Assembly (NCBI GenBank): GCA_021790715.1
Contig: JAJYGK010000075.1
Location: 1-15,993, forward strand
Direction: 5' to 3'
DNA length: 15,993 nucleotides
Source: Chloroflexota bacterium
GTDB lineage: Bacteria > Chloroflexota > Limnocylindria > Limnocylindrales > CSP1-4
Shown: piece by piece, positions 1 to 7,119 of the stretch
Layout: each line of letters begins with the position of its first letter
How positions within the stretch are numbered: the first letter of the stretch is position 1
Program-made: the position numbers and the translations under genes
Notes under the pieces: model-generated
Seen by the model: only the letters and a program-made list of their open reading frames with translations
The model's database searches: none
Told to the model about the DNA's origin: nothing

Positions 1-260
1 GGGAGGACCCGGCGCCTGGCCTCCACCGGCAGGCCCTCCAGCCCCGGCTCGCGCGTCGGATCGGGGCGCAGGAGCCGCAGCACGGGCACGAACGACTCCC
101 CGGGGAGCGGGTCGGCGGCGAAGGCGCGGAGCAGGCTGCGCAGGTACGCGGCGGTGGTCGGCGTCCGCTCGGGCTCCTGGAGCGGCCGCAGGTCGACGAC
201 GACGCGCGCCGGCGAGGGCGGGACGGGTGCGGGCGGCTCGACACCCACGAGCTCGCGCAT
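1..260 (-). CDS. Glycosyltransferase (GT4/GT-B type), N-terminal fragment
   Basis: The gene runs off the left edge and only its first 86 residues are visible. The ATG at 260 overlaps the TGA of the upstream glycosyltransferase by one base (TGATG) and has no clear Shine-Dalgarno, so translation is probably coupled to it. Visible landmarks are a beta-strand entering a ligand loop, VVVDLRPLQEPERTPTTAAY (residues 20-39), then a Leu/Ala helix and PLPGESFVPVL (51-61). I recall this N-terminal pattern from family-4 glycosyltransferases, especially in Chloroflexota, where the loop precedes the first Rossmann helix of a GT-B fold. The EX7E catalytic region is outside the window, so donor and acceptor cannot be judged. 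Codon use looks like that of its neighbours, with high GC in third positions. The family is an inference from pattern memory; that the frame is coding is fairly secure. Confidence 0.6.
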   Translation of the reverse strand, partial: MRELVGVEPPAPVPPSPARVVVDLRPLQEPERTPTTAAYLRSLLRAFAADPLPGESFVPVLRLLRPDPTREPGLEGLPVEARRRVL

Positions 261-1162
261 CAGGCGGACCCGCGATCGATCCCGGACGCTGCCGTGTCGG
301 TCGCCATGCCGGGCTCGGCGATCGCGCCGGCTGCGGCCGGCGCCGCCGGAGATCCGGGCACGGGCGAGGCGGGCGGCGCGGCGGGAGCGGCGGGCGCGCT
401 CCCCATCGCGGCCACGGCGCGACGGCCGCGGAGCTCGTCCCAGCGGAGGGTCAGGACCACGAGCAGCGCCTCCGCCACGATGCGCCTCGACATCTTGCTC
501 ACGCCGATGCGGCGGTCCGGGAACACGATGGGGACCTCGGCGACACGCGCGCCGAGGCGCGTCGCCAGGTACGTCGTCTCGATCTGGAAGACGTAGCCAC
601 CGGCATGCACGGCCTGCCACGGGATCGACGCGAGCAGATCGCGCCGCCAGGCCTTGAACCCGCCCGTCAGATCGTGCACGGGGAGGCCGAGCACGAGGCG
701 GGCGAAGAGCGAACCGCCCCTGGAGATGAGCCGGCGCAGGACGCCCCAGTCCCGCACGCCGCCGCCCCTGACGTACCGCGACCCGATGACCAGCGACGCG
801 CCGCCGTCGAGCGGCGCGAGCAGGGCCGGCAGGTAGCCGGGATCGTGCGACCAGTCGGCGTCCATCTGCACGATCCGCGACGCGCCGCCGTCGAGCGCGA
901 CGCGGAACCCGTCGATGTAGGCGCGCCCGAGCCCCTGCTTCCCCGGACGGTGCAGCACGCGCACCCGCGCATCGTCGGCCGCCAGGCGATCCGCCAGCTC
1001 GCCGGTGCCGTCGGGCGATGCGTCGTCCACCACCAGGAGCGTCGCGCCGGGCAGGCGTTCGAGGATCGCGGCCGCGATCCCGGGCAGGTTCTCCGATTCG
1101 TTGTAGGTCGGGACGATCACCCACGTGTCGTCGGACGCAGGATGCGGCTCGCGGGGTTCCAT
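260..1162 (-). CDS. Polyprenol monophosphomannose synthase-like GT2 glycosyltransferase
   Basis: A 300-aa GT-A fold family-2 enzyme. Enzymes of this type move mannose (or glucose) from a nucleotide sugar to polyprenyl phosphate on the inner membrane face, giving the lipid-linked donor used outside the cell. Visible motifs are the nucleotide-binding strand VIVPTYNESENLP (15-27), VVDDASPDGTG (44-54), the metal-binding DxD-type MDADWSHDP (100-108), IGSRYVRGG (126-134), the acceptor-loop DLTGGFKAWRR (164-174) and SKMSRRI (222-228). These match the Dpm1/Ppm1 synthase domain. There is no membrane domain, so it is the short soluble form. Residues from about 250 are an Ala/Pro-rich tail of about 50 aa, unlike the family core. 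The ATG at 1162 gives a normal N-terminus. A TACACT box ends 6 nt before it and no Shine-Dalgarno is present, suggesting a leaderless mRNA. The next gene overlaps its stop. Mannose versus glucose cannot be decided from the sequence. Confidence 0.85.
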   Translation of the reverse strand: MEPREPHPASDDTWVIVPTYNESENLPGIAAAILERLPGATLLVVDDASPDGTGELADRLAADDARVRVLHRPGKQGLGRAYIDGFRVALDGGASRIVQMDADWSHDPGYLPALLAPLDGGASLVIGSRYVRGGGVRDWGVLRRLISRGGSLFARLVLGLPVHDLTGGFKAWRRDLLASIPWQAVHAGGYVFQIETTYLATRLGARVAEVPIVFPDRRIGVSKMSRRIVAEALLVVLTLRWDELRGRRAVAAMGSAPAAPAAPPASPVPGSPAAPAAAGAIAEPGMATDTAASGIDRGSA

Positions 1163-1168
1163 CGCGCC

Positions 1169-1174
1169 AGTGTA
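1169..1174 (-). promoter_or_regulatory. -10 box (TACACT), probably for a leaderless transcript
   Basis: TACACT fits TANNNT. It lies in the 39-nt gap after the GH18 gene and is followed by exactly six bases (GGCGCG) and then the ATG at 1162. A start point about 7 nt past the -10 would fall on the A of the ATG, the usual leaderless arrangement. No -35 is evident. Confidence 0.55.
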
Positions 1175-1201
1175 GCGACGGGCGGAGGCGCGGGAAGCCA
1201 G

Positions 1202-4200
1202 TCAGGCGAACGCGACGGCCCGGGCGTACCGGTTGGTGCGGCCCCCCGCGTCGACGGCCGTGACAACGAGCGTCCCGGTGCCGCCGGTGGAGAGACCGGC
1301 GAACGTCGCGCGCTCGTGCCCCGTACCGGCGACGACCGCCGTGCCCGGCACCGCCGTCCCGTCGGCGAGCACGAGGGCGATCGACGGCCGGGAGCGCAGC
1401 GGCTCGGACGTCCACGCGTCGACGACGAGCCGGGCCCGGCCGGCCTCGACGACGACGGCGGTGCGCACGAGGAAGGCGGCAACCGCGACGGGCCGGGTCA
1501 CGACGACGCGCCCGACGGCGTCGGACGCCACGAGCTGGACCGTGTAGTCGTCCTGCGGCAGCCAGCCGCCGGCATCGTCGCGTCCGTCGAACACCCACGC
1601 CCAGGTCCCGGCGGCCAGCCGGCGTGCCGACCATGCCGTGCGCACGACGTGCCCGGCCGGGTCGAGCACGCGCAGCGTCGTGGTCCCGGGACGGGTCAGC
1701 ACGAATCCGACGCGGGTCGTCGCCGCCCGCGCGTCCCGGTCCTGCGGATAGAAGCGGTTGGGCGAGACGACCGGCGATCGGACCAGGCGGTCCACGAGCA
1801 GGGGAACGCGCCGCGTGAAGGGGTTGCCCGCCGCGTCCAGGAGCGACAGGACGACCGTGTACCGGCCGTCCGGGACGGGCCTGCCTGCCCGGTCGAGGCC
1901 ATTCCAGGTCGCGCCGCCGCCCGACGCCGCCGGCACGCCCACGCTCCAGCGGACCGCCGTCCCGGAGAGCACGTGGAGCGTGCCGCCGACCGCCTTCGAC
2001 GCCGTCCAGGCGAGCGACACGCGATCGGCGATGCCGTCGCCGTCCGGGCTCAGCACCACCGGCGTGGACGCCGCCGTGCCGGCGGCGCGGACCGCGAACG
2101 TGCCCGTCACCGGGACCGTGTCCACGACCACGACCGCGTCCGCCGCTGCCGCGTTGCCGAATCCGTCCAGCATCGTGACGACGATGCGGTACGTGCCGTC
2201 GGGCACGCTGGCGCCGTCGGCAGCGGTGCCGTCCCAGGTCGCCGCGGCGTCCGGGCCGGTGCCGCTCCACGAACGGACGGGAGCGGCGCCTCCTGCTGCG
2301 GTTTCCGGCGGCGCATCCGGGGTCGTGCCGCCACCCCCGGCGGCGTCGCCCTGCCCGTCCGCGCCCGCCGCCACCACCGAGATGGTCCAGGCCGCGACTC
2401 CGGCGCCGCCGGCGGCCGTCAGCGCGACCTCGTCCCGGGACCCGTCGCCGTTGGGCGAGAACGCCGCGGACGAGAGCACGGGCACCGCCGCCGGCGGCGG
2501 GCTCGTGTCGACGACGACGGTCGCGGCCGCGCGGATGGGGGCGGCCCGCAGGTCGCACCCGGGCGCGCAGTACGTCTTCGCACCGACCTGCCCCACGAGC
2601 TGCAGCAGGACCTGCCCGTCGGCCACGGGCCGCCCATCCAGCGTCCCATCCCAGTCGAACGCCTGGTCGCCGGTCGCGGTGCCGGGCAGCGTGACCGACC
2701 CGAGCGGCGCCGGGTCGGACGCGCGGAAGACGCGCAGCTGCAGCGACGAGAGCGGGTCCCGGACGTGGTACGCGAGCCGGAGGGCGTCGGCCCGGCCGTC
2801 GCTGTTCGGCGAGAAGCCCACCGGCTGCCCGGGCGGGAGCGCCGCCGCCACGCCGCCGGGGGCATCCAGCGCCGTGAACGCGAGGTTCCCGATCTCGGCG
2901 TCGACGGTGACCGCGTTCGGCGCCTGCCGCGCACGCAGGAACTGCCGCCCGTTCCCCGTGCCCGCGACCCACACGCCCGTGTGGACGAGATCGACGGGCG
3001 CCCACTGCGCGACGGGCGCGGTGACCCGGTACCAGGTGTAGCCGTCGGCAGCCGGCACGCCGCCGCCCGCGATCGCGACGGTCTCCCCCGCCTGCAGTTG
3101 TCCGAGCACGCGCGCCGTCGTGCCCGGGGCGGACCGGACGTTCAGCGGTCCGTCCTCCACCGTCGCGAATGCACCGTCCCCGAGCGTCAGCACCGGCTCC
3201 CAGGTCGAGTCGACGTCCCACGCGCCGACGTTCCCCCGGCCGTCGACGGCCCGGACCCGGAACGCGTAGCCGTGGCCGGCCATGCCGGTCCACGTCGCGG
3301 AGGTCGCGGTCACGCCTGAGAGCCACGCCGTCCACGGCTCGCCGTCCACGGAGACCTGCACGTCGTAGCGGACGACGCCGGACCAGTCGTCGCGGGCGAC
3401 CCATCGCACGGGAATCGACGGATCGTCGACGGACTCCGGCAGTGCGACGATGCCGGCCTGGGGAGGCGTGGTGTCGCGGACGAGCTTGTTGGTCAGCGCC
3501 GCATACAGGACCGGGTCGTCACCGTCCTTGCCGAGCGACCACATCCCGACCCCGCGCAGACCTGCCCGGTTGGCGAGGTCGTAGCGCAGGCCGAGGCTCT
3601 GCGCGTCGTCGTAGTAGAGCTCGCGCCAGGCGGCCGCGCAGCCCGTGCACAGCGTGCGCCGGTAGACGACGAACGGCGACTGCTCGATGGGATCCCACCG
3701 TCGCCCGTACTGCGCCGCGAGCGCGGCCGCGTCCGTGTAGTCGACGGCGACCGTCCGGCCGTCGGGGACGGTCGGCGCGTTCGGGGCGGAGGACGTCGTC
3801 GTCCACGCGCGACCGTAGTACGGGATGCCGAGGATGACGTGCGACGGGTCGGTGAGGCCGAGGTACCGCGTGACGGTGTCCTGCAGGTCGTAGGCGGGAC
3901 CGTTCAAGGGGTCGATCGAACCGGCAGCCCGGGCGCTCGCGGTCCGGAAGTCGTAGCCCATCACGAAGACGGCGTCGGCGGCTCCGTCGGCCGTCAGTCC
4001 GGCGACGTCGTACCCGTCGGCGCTCGCCATCGTGTCGACCGTGAGCGACGCCCCCGGAAGCTTCGCATCCAGCGCAGACCGAAGCTGCCGGACCAGCGCG
4101 ACGAAGTTCGCCTCCTGGCCACCGGGGATGGGCTCGAAGTCGAGGTTCACGCCATCCACGCCCCGCGACACGACCTGCGTCACGACGCGCGAGACGAGCG

Positions 4201-4933
4201 TCGCACGGGCCGACGGGCTCGCGAGCAGGGCGGCCGACGCGGCCAGCTGGCTCGTGGTCCAGCCGAACCGCTCGACGCTCAGCACGACGCGGGTGGCGTG
4301 CCGGTGCGCCTGGTCGATGACGTCCGTCAGGTTGCCGCTCCGCCAGCCGGCCCAGCCGCCGTCCGAGGACACGAGCGTCCCGTTCGCGCCGGCGGTCACC
4401 CCGAAGTAGGCGATCGTCGAGAGCACGGACCAGTCCAGGGTGAGGTTCGCGGTGCCGAGCTCCCAGTAGGGCAGGAACCCCAGGACCTCGCGCCGGAGCC
4501 CGGTCGATCGGACGACCGCCTGCGGCGCGGTGCGAGCGGCGAGCCGCGCGGTGCCGGATGCCTCGCCCGGTGTCGCGCCCCCGGCGGGCGCCCCGGCCAG
4601 CTCCACCGTCACCGGCCGGAACGGATCGAGCGAGAGGCGGTCGGCCTCGTGCGCCATCGCGTCGCGGTACTGCTGGCTCGGCCCTTCGACGCTCGCCGGG
4701 TCCGGGTACGACCGATCGGGCGCGTCGACGCTCGCCGGGTCCGGGAGCACCGACGCGGCGGATGACGCATCGGCGATCGACGCATCGGCGATCGACGGAT
4801 CGGCGGACGACGCATCGGCGGTCGACGCTTGGACGACGAATGGATCCGCGGCCGGCGCCGTTACCGCATCGGCGGCCGGCGCCGTCGGCAGCGCCAGCAG
4901 GCACGCCACGAGGATCGCCGCGCCGTGAGGCAC
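1202..4933 (-). CDS. Secreted GH18 glycoside hydrolase with SH3b and FlgD-like Ig repeats
   Basis: A 1243-aa exported protein. Order: hydrophobic signal-like segment (about 5-22); Ala/Asp/Ser linker with a pentapeptide repeat (about 36-62); GH18 TIM barrel (about 149-484); Ig/Fn3-like domain (about 490-579); SH3b domain with LNVRSAPGTTARVLG (597-611); about four FlgD-type Ig repeats, several opening with FSPNGDG- or SPDGDG-like turns and closing with WDG...VPDGxY (about 705-1150); and a C-terminal domain with SEPLR. The GH18 signature reads DGVNLDFE (260-267): the proton-donor Glu267 and Asp265 are present, and the middle Asp of DxxDxDxE is Asn263. GH18 enzymes cut beta-1,4-GlcNAc links in chitin or peptidoglycan; with SH3b, a wall substrate is my inference. 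I chose GTG 4933 because GGGAGG lies 9 nt upstream and a -10 box precedes it. The signal then lacks Arg/Lys, which is odd. A TTG at 4996 is in frame but would lie upstream of that promoter. Confidence 0.85.
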   Translation of the reverse strand: MPHGAAILVACLLALPTAPAADAVTAPAADPFVVQASTADASSADPSIADASIADASSAASVLPDPASVDAPDRSYPDPASVEGPSQQYRDAMAHEADRLSLDPFRPVTVELAGAPAGGATPGEASGTARLAARTAPQAVVRSTGLRREVLGFLPYWELGTANLTLDWSVLSTIAYFGVTAGANGTLVSSDGGWAGWRSGNLTDVIDQAHRHATRVVLSVERFGWTTSQLAASAALLASPSARATLVSRVVTQVVSRGVDGVNLDFEPIPGGQEANFVALVRQLRSALDAKLPGASLTVDTMASADGYDVAGLTADGAADAVFVMGYDFRTASARAAGSIDPLNGPAYDLQDTVTRYLGLTDPSHVILGIPYYGRAWTTTSSAPNAPTVPDGRTVAVDYTDAAALAAQYGRRWDPIEQSPFVVYRRTLCTGCAAAWRELYYDDAQSLGLRYDLANRAGLRGVGMWSLGKDGDDPVLYAALTNKLVRDTTPPQAGIVALPESVDDPSIPVRWVARDDWSGVVRYDVQVSVDGEPWTAWLSGVTATSATWTGMAGHGYAFRVRAVDGRGNVGAWDVDSTWEPVLTLGDGAFATVEDGPLNVRSAPGTTARVLGQLQAGETVAIAGGGVPAADGYTWYRVTAPVAQWAPVDLVHTGVWVAGTGNGRQFLRARQAPNAVTVDAEIGNLAFTALDAPGGVAAALPPGQPVGFSPNSDGRADALRLAYHVRDPLSSLQLRVFRASDPAPLGSVTLPGTATGDQAFDWDGTLDGRPVADGQVLLQLVGQVGAKTYCAPGCDLRAAPIRAAATVVVDTSPPPAAVPVLSSAAFSPNGDGSRDEVALTAAGGAGVAAWTISVVAAGADGQGDAAGGGGTTPDAPPETAAGGAAPVRSWSGTGPDAAATWDGTAADGASVPDGTYRIVVTMLDGFGNAAAADAVVVVDTVPVTGTFAVRAAGTAASTPVVLSPDGDGIADRVSLAWTASKAVGGTLHVLSGTAVRWSVGVPAASGGGATWNGLDRAGRPVPDGRYTVVLSLLDAAGNPFTRRVPLLVDRLVRSPVVSPNRFYPQDRDARAATTRVGFVLTRPGTTTLRVLDPAGHVVRTAWSARRLAAGTWAWVFDGRDDAGGWLPQDDYTVQLVASDAVGRVVVTRPVAVAAFLVRTAVVVEAGRARLVVDAWTSEPLRSRPSIALVLADGTAVPGTAVVAGTGHERATFAGLSTGGTGTLVVTAVDAGGRTNRYARAVAFA
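4686..4745 (-). repeat. 21-bp direct repeat in the linker of the GH18 gene
   Basis: A 21-bp stretch beginning TCGACGCTCGCCGGG occurs identically at 4686-4706 and 4725-4745, 39 bp apart (13 codons). It encodes two copies of a PDPASV-type segment in the linker between signal peptide and GH18 domain. Confidence 0.85.
4746..4835 (-). repeat. 15-bp tandem repeat, about six imperfect units, coding
   Basis: Units of 15 bp of the form atcgacgcatcggcg follow one another at 4761, 4776, 4791, 4806 and 4821, with a degenerate unit at 4746. The period is five codons, so the frame is kept and the protein shows a repeated (S/A)xADA/SIADAS-like pentapeptide just after the signal peptide. It looks like a flexible, slippage-prone linker. 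Confidence 0.85.
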
Positions 4934-4942
4934 CGCCCGGAT

Positions 4943-4948
4943 CCTCCC
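4943..4948 (-). promoter_or_regulatory. Shine-Dalgarno (GGGAGG) fixing the GH18 start
   Basis: GGGAGG on the minus strand ends 9 nt before the GTG at 4933. It is the main reason to prefer that start over the in-frame TTG at 4996. Confidence 0.6.
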
Positions 4949-4967
4949 TCTCGCCCGCTGCCCGGCA

Positions 4968-4973
4968 CCATAC
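4968..4973 (-). promoter_or_regulatory. -10 box (TATGGT) for the GH18 gene
   Basis: TATGGT fits TANNNT and sits 34 nt upstream of the GTG at 4933, leaving a short leader that contains the GGGAGG. No convincing -35 is seen. Transcription from here would exclude the alternative TTG start at 4996. Confidence 0.45.
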
Positions 4974-4996
4974 GCTCGGGCGGTGCGGCGGGTCAA

Positions 4997-5017
4997 CGCG
5001 CGGTGGCCGGCCGCGCG
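4997..5017 (-). terminator. GC-rich hairpin after the protease-like gene
   Basis: CGCGCGG (4997-5003) and CCGCGCG (5011-5017) form a perfect 7-bp inverted repeat with a 7-nt loop, starting 4 nt after the stop codon of the upstream gene. There is no U-tract, so it may be an attenuating or mRNA-protecting hairpin rather than a full intrinsic terminator. Confidence 0.35.
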
Positions 5018-5021
5018 CCGA

Positions 5022-6884
5022 TCATCGCAGCACGAGCGACGTCGCGGCGGTCACGAACCGGCCGCTCAGCTCGGTCCCGGCCACCCGGAGGGAGACCGGT
5101 CCTGCCGAGCCCGCCCGCAGCCGGAAGACCGCCCGGAAGGCGAGCCCGTTCGCCGACGTCCGCGTCGCCGTCACCGCGTACGCCGACAGCCCCGGCTGGA
5201 TCACCGTCAGGCGCGGGGCCGCGCGGAGCGGCTCCGCAGACAGGATCGTGACCGAGACGGTCTGCCCCGGGCTCGCGGCGGCCGCGGCCACGAGACGGAA
5301 CGGCAGCATCCAGACGGCGGTGCGCGTGAGGATCGTGCCGGCAGGCGTCGTCGCCGAGATCACGGAGAGGTACTCGCCGGCGGGGAGCGCGACATACGTG
5401 CCGGGCGTGGCGCCGTCGCCCGTCCCGTTCCACGGTGCGGTCCACGTGCCGGCGGGGGACACCTGGTCCCGCCAGAAGGTCCGCACGGTCCGGCCGTGCA
5501 TGTCCTCCACCGTCCAGGTCACGGTGGCCGGCTGTGTCAGCGTCATCGAGAGCGACGTCCGGTCGGCGATGCCATCGTGGTCGAGGGGATAGAAGACGGC
5601 CGGCACCGCCCGGGCGCCCTTGATCGCGGTCAGGACACGCGCCGAGAGCTGGACCGTGCCTCCGGCCAGTCCGTTCAGGCCGACCGGGGTCAGCCGGATG
5701 GCGTACGCCCCGTCGGGGACCACCACGCCGGCATCGTTCGTCCCGTCCCAGGTGATCCGGCCGGCTCCGGCGGCCACGGGGACCGCCATGTAGCGGACCA
5801 CCTGCCCGGTACCGGATACGACCGACGCCGCCAGCGTGGCCGGCGCAGAGAGGTCGTACGCGATCGGCAGCGTATCGCCGACGCCGTCCCCGTTCGGGGT
5901 GAAGACGGCCGGAGCCGTCACCGAGGTCAGCACCGGGGGACCCGGCTGGACGAGCGGCGCGACGACCACGGGCGGTGTCGGAGTGGCGCCCGGCGCCGGG
6001 GACGGGGTCGTGACGGGCGCCGGCGGCTGCACGACGGTGCCGGGCTGCAGCGACGCGGTGCCGGCTCCGATCACGGCGGACGTGAGCGTCGACAGGTTCC
6101 CGGCGATCGAGCGGTAGAAGCCGGATGTCGCCGTCTCGGGGTCCAGGTGCAGCTGCGCGCCGGGGGTCCGCACCGACGGCACGGTGATCGGCGCGGTGCC
6201 GTTCGCCCCGGTCGACATGAACAGCTGGTCGAGCGTCTCGGGCGGGCCGAAGAGGCCGGGGAAGAACTCGCCCGCATCCTGCAGCCCGACGGCCAGGACG
6301 GCGGAGGCGCCGCCGGCGAGGAAACCCGCGGCGAAGTCGTCGACACGCTGGATCGCCACCGCGGGCGTCGGCTCGGGGTTGCCGGGCTCGCTGTTGCCGC
6401 TCGCGTAGCACAGGTGGTTGAGGATGACGAGGGCACCGGGCGCCAGGTGCAGCGTCTCCATCGACAGCTCGCCGTAGTACTGGACGCTGCCGTCCGACGC
6501 GCCCGCCACCGGGTCGAGGCCCATCCCGTCCTGGCGGTCCGGCATCAGCACCGAGGTGTACGGCGAGGGCCAGCCGTTCCCGTGCCCGATGTACACGAGG
6601 ACGTTGGCGCCGACCGCGGCGGCGGAGACGGCGGCCCACGTGGCATCGGGATGGAAGACGGTGACGACCTGGGCGCCCTGCGCCGCGGCATCCTGCGCGA
6701 TGGAGGCACCCCACTGCAGGAAGCTGTCCGTGAGCGACCCCACCGGCCCGACGACGACGACGACCTTGGGGGGCGTGGCGGCACGTGCGGCGGAGGACGA
6801 GGGGTGGGCGGCGGCGAGCGCCGGCCCGAGGAGGGCGGCACCGAGGACCGCGGCGACGACGATGGCAAACGATCGGCGATGCAT
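5022..6884 (-). CDS. Secreted C25/caspase-like cysteine peptidase-like protein with FlgD-type Ig repeats
   Basis: A 620-aa protein with a clear signal peptide: MHRRS, a hydrophobic stretch to about 24, and an ALAAAH cut region. Residues 40-275 look like an alpha/beta caspase-fold domain. A hydrophobic strand leads to VLVYIGHGNGW (95-105) with His101, a second strand to VILNHLCYASG (153-163) with Cys159, and then FLAGGASAVLAVG (188-200). This His-then-Cys order after strands is the dyad pattern of clan CD peptidases, closest by eye to C25 (gingipain-type), and is an inference. A Pro/Thr linker (about 285-316) leads to two FlgD-like Ig repeats, FTPNGDGVGD (328-337) and FYPLDHDGIAD (431-441), and a C-terminal domain with AEPLR (550-554). 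ATG 6884 has GGAG 5 nt upstream. The GH18 gene follows 88 nt downstream with its own promoter. The substrate is unknown and activity is untested. It could instead be a non-catalytic member. Confidence 0.7.
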   Translation of the reverse strand: MHRRSFAIVVAAVLGAALLGPALAAAHPSSSAARAATPPKVVVVVGPVGSLTDSFLQWGASIAQDAAAQGAQVVTVFHPDATWAAVSAAAVGANVLVYIGHGNGWPSPYTSVLMPDRQDGMGLDPVAGASDGSVQYYGELSMETLHLAPGALVILNHLCYASGNSEPGNPEPTPAVAIQRVDDFAAGFLAGGASAVLAVGLQDAGEFFPGLFGPPETLDQLFMSTGANGTAPITVPSVRTPGAQLHLDPETATSGFYRSIAGNLSTLTSAVIGAGTASLQPGTVVQPPAPVTTPSPAPGATPTPPVVVAPLVQPGPPVLTSVTAPAVFTPNGDGVGDTLPIAYDLSAPATLAASVVSGTGQVVRYMAVPVAAGAGRITWDGTNDAGVVVPDGAYAIRLTPVGLNGLAGGTVQLSARVLTAIKGARAVPAVFYPLDHDGIADRTSLSMTLTQPATVTWTVEDMHGRTVRTFWRDQVSPAGTWTAPWNGTGDGATPGTYVALPAGEYLSVISATTPAGTILTRTAVWMLPFRLVAAAAASPGQTVSVTILSAEPLRAAPRLTVIQPGLSAYAVTATRTSANGLAFRAVFRLRAGSAGPVSLRVAGTELSGRFVTAATSLVLR

Positions 6885-6965
6885 GGCGGCTCCACGCGGG
6901 TCACGGTGCCGGGCGACGTGTCCCGGGCTCCGGCGGTCTCCGCAGGGTGCGCCGCGCCGCCGGGC

Positions 6966-6987
6966 GGGGCCATCGCGCGATGGTCCC
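6966..6987. promoter_or_regulatory. Near-perfect 22-bp palindrome, candidate operator
   Basis: The core CCATCGCGCGATGG (6970-6983) is a perfect 14-bp palindrome. After one mismatched pair (G6969/T6984) it continues with GGG (6966-6968) against CCC (6985-6987). It lies 82-103 bp upstream of the minus-strand start and about 130 bp upstream of the plus-strand start. It resembles a dimeric repressor site, but GC-rich palindromes also arise by chance. Confidence 0.4.
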
Positions 6988-7107
6988 GCGCGTCATGGCC
7001 CGATCGGCGCAGCCGGCACGAGGCGGCACGCACCGCCCCGCGCCACTCCCTGCCGCTCCGCGCCGCCCCGTGCGCTGCGACGTGGCACGATGCCGACGAC
7101 GCCGACA

Positions 7108-7114
7108 GGAGGGG
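7108..7114 (+). promoter_or_regulatory. Shine-Dalgarno (AGGAGGG) fixing the SDR start
   Basis: AGGAGGG ends 5 nt before the ATG at 7120. It selects this start over the much longer open frame extending to 6556, whose extra residues have no SDR character. Confidence 0.85.
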
Positions 7115-7119
7115 ATGCG

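Larger units (their letters stand above)
6885..7119. other. Divergent intergenic region without any TA dinucleotide
   Basis: This 235-bp stretch separates the divergently read protease-like and SDR genes. I find no TA step in it, so neither strand can hold a TANNNT -10 box of the kind seen before several other genes here. It holds both ribosome binding sites at its ends and a palindrome at 6966-6987. The nearest -10-like hexamer for the SDR gene is CACGAT at 7086-7091, a weak candidate. Confidence 0.6.

Noticed and set aside
227..3319. Plus-strand open frame of about 1030 codons opposite the glycosyltransferase and GH18 genes
   Set aside because: It is Arg/Gly/Pro/Ala-rich with no domain, spans two well-supported minus-strand genes and their gap, and is what very high GC produces antisense to real genes.
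4746..4835. CRISPR-like array
   Set aside because: The repeats are contiguous 15-bp coding units without spacers, so this is a coding tandem repeat.
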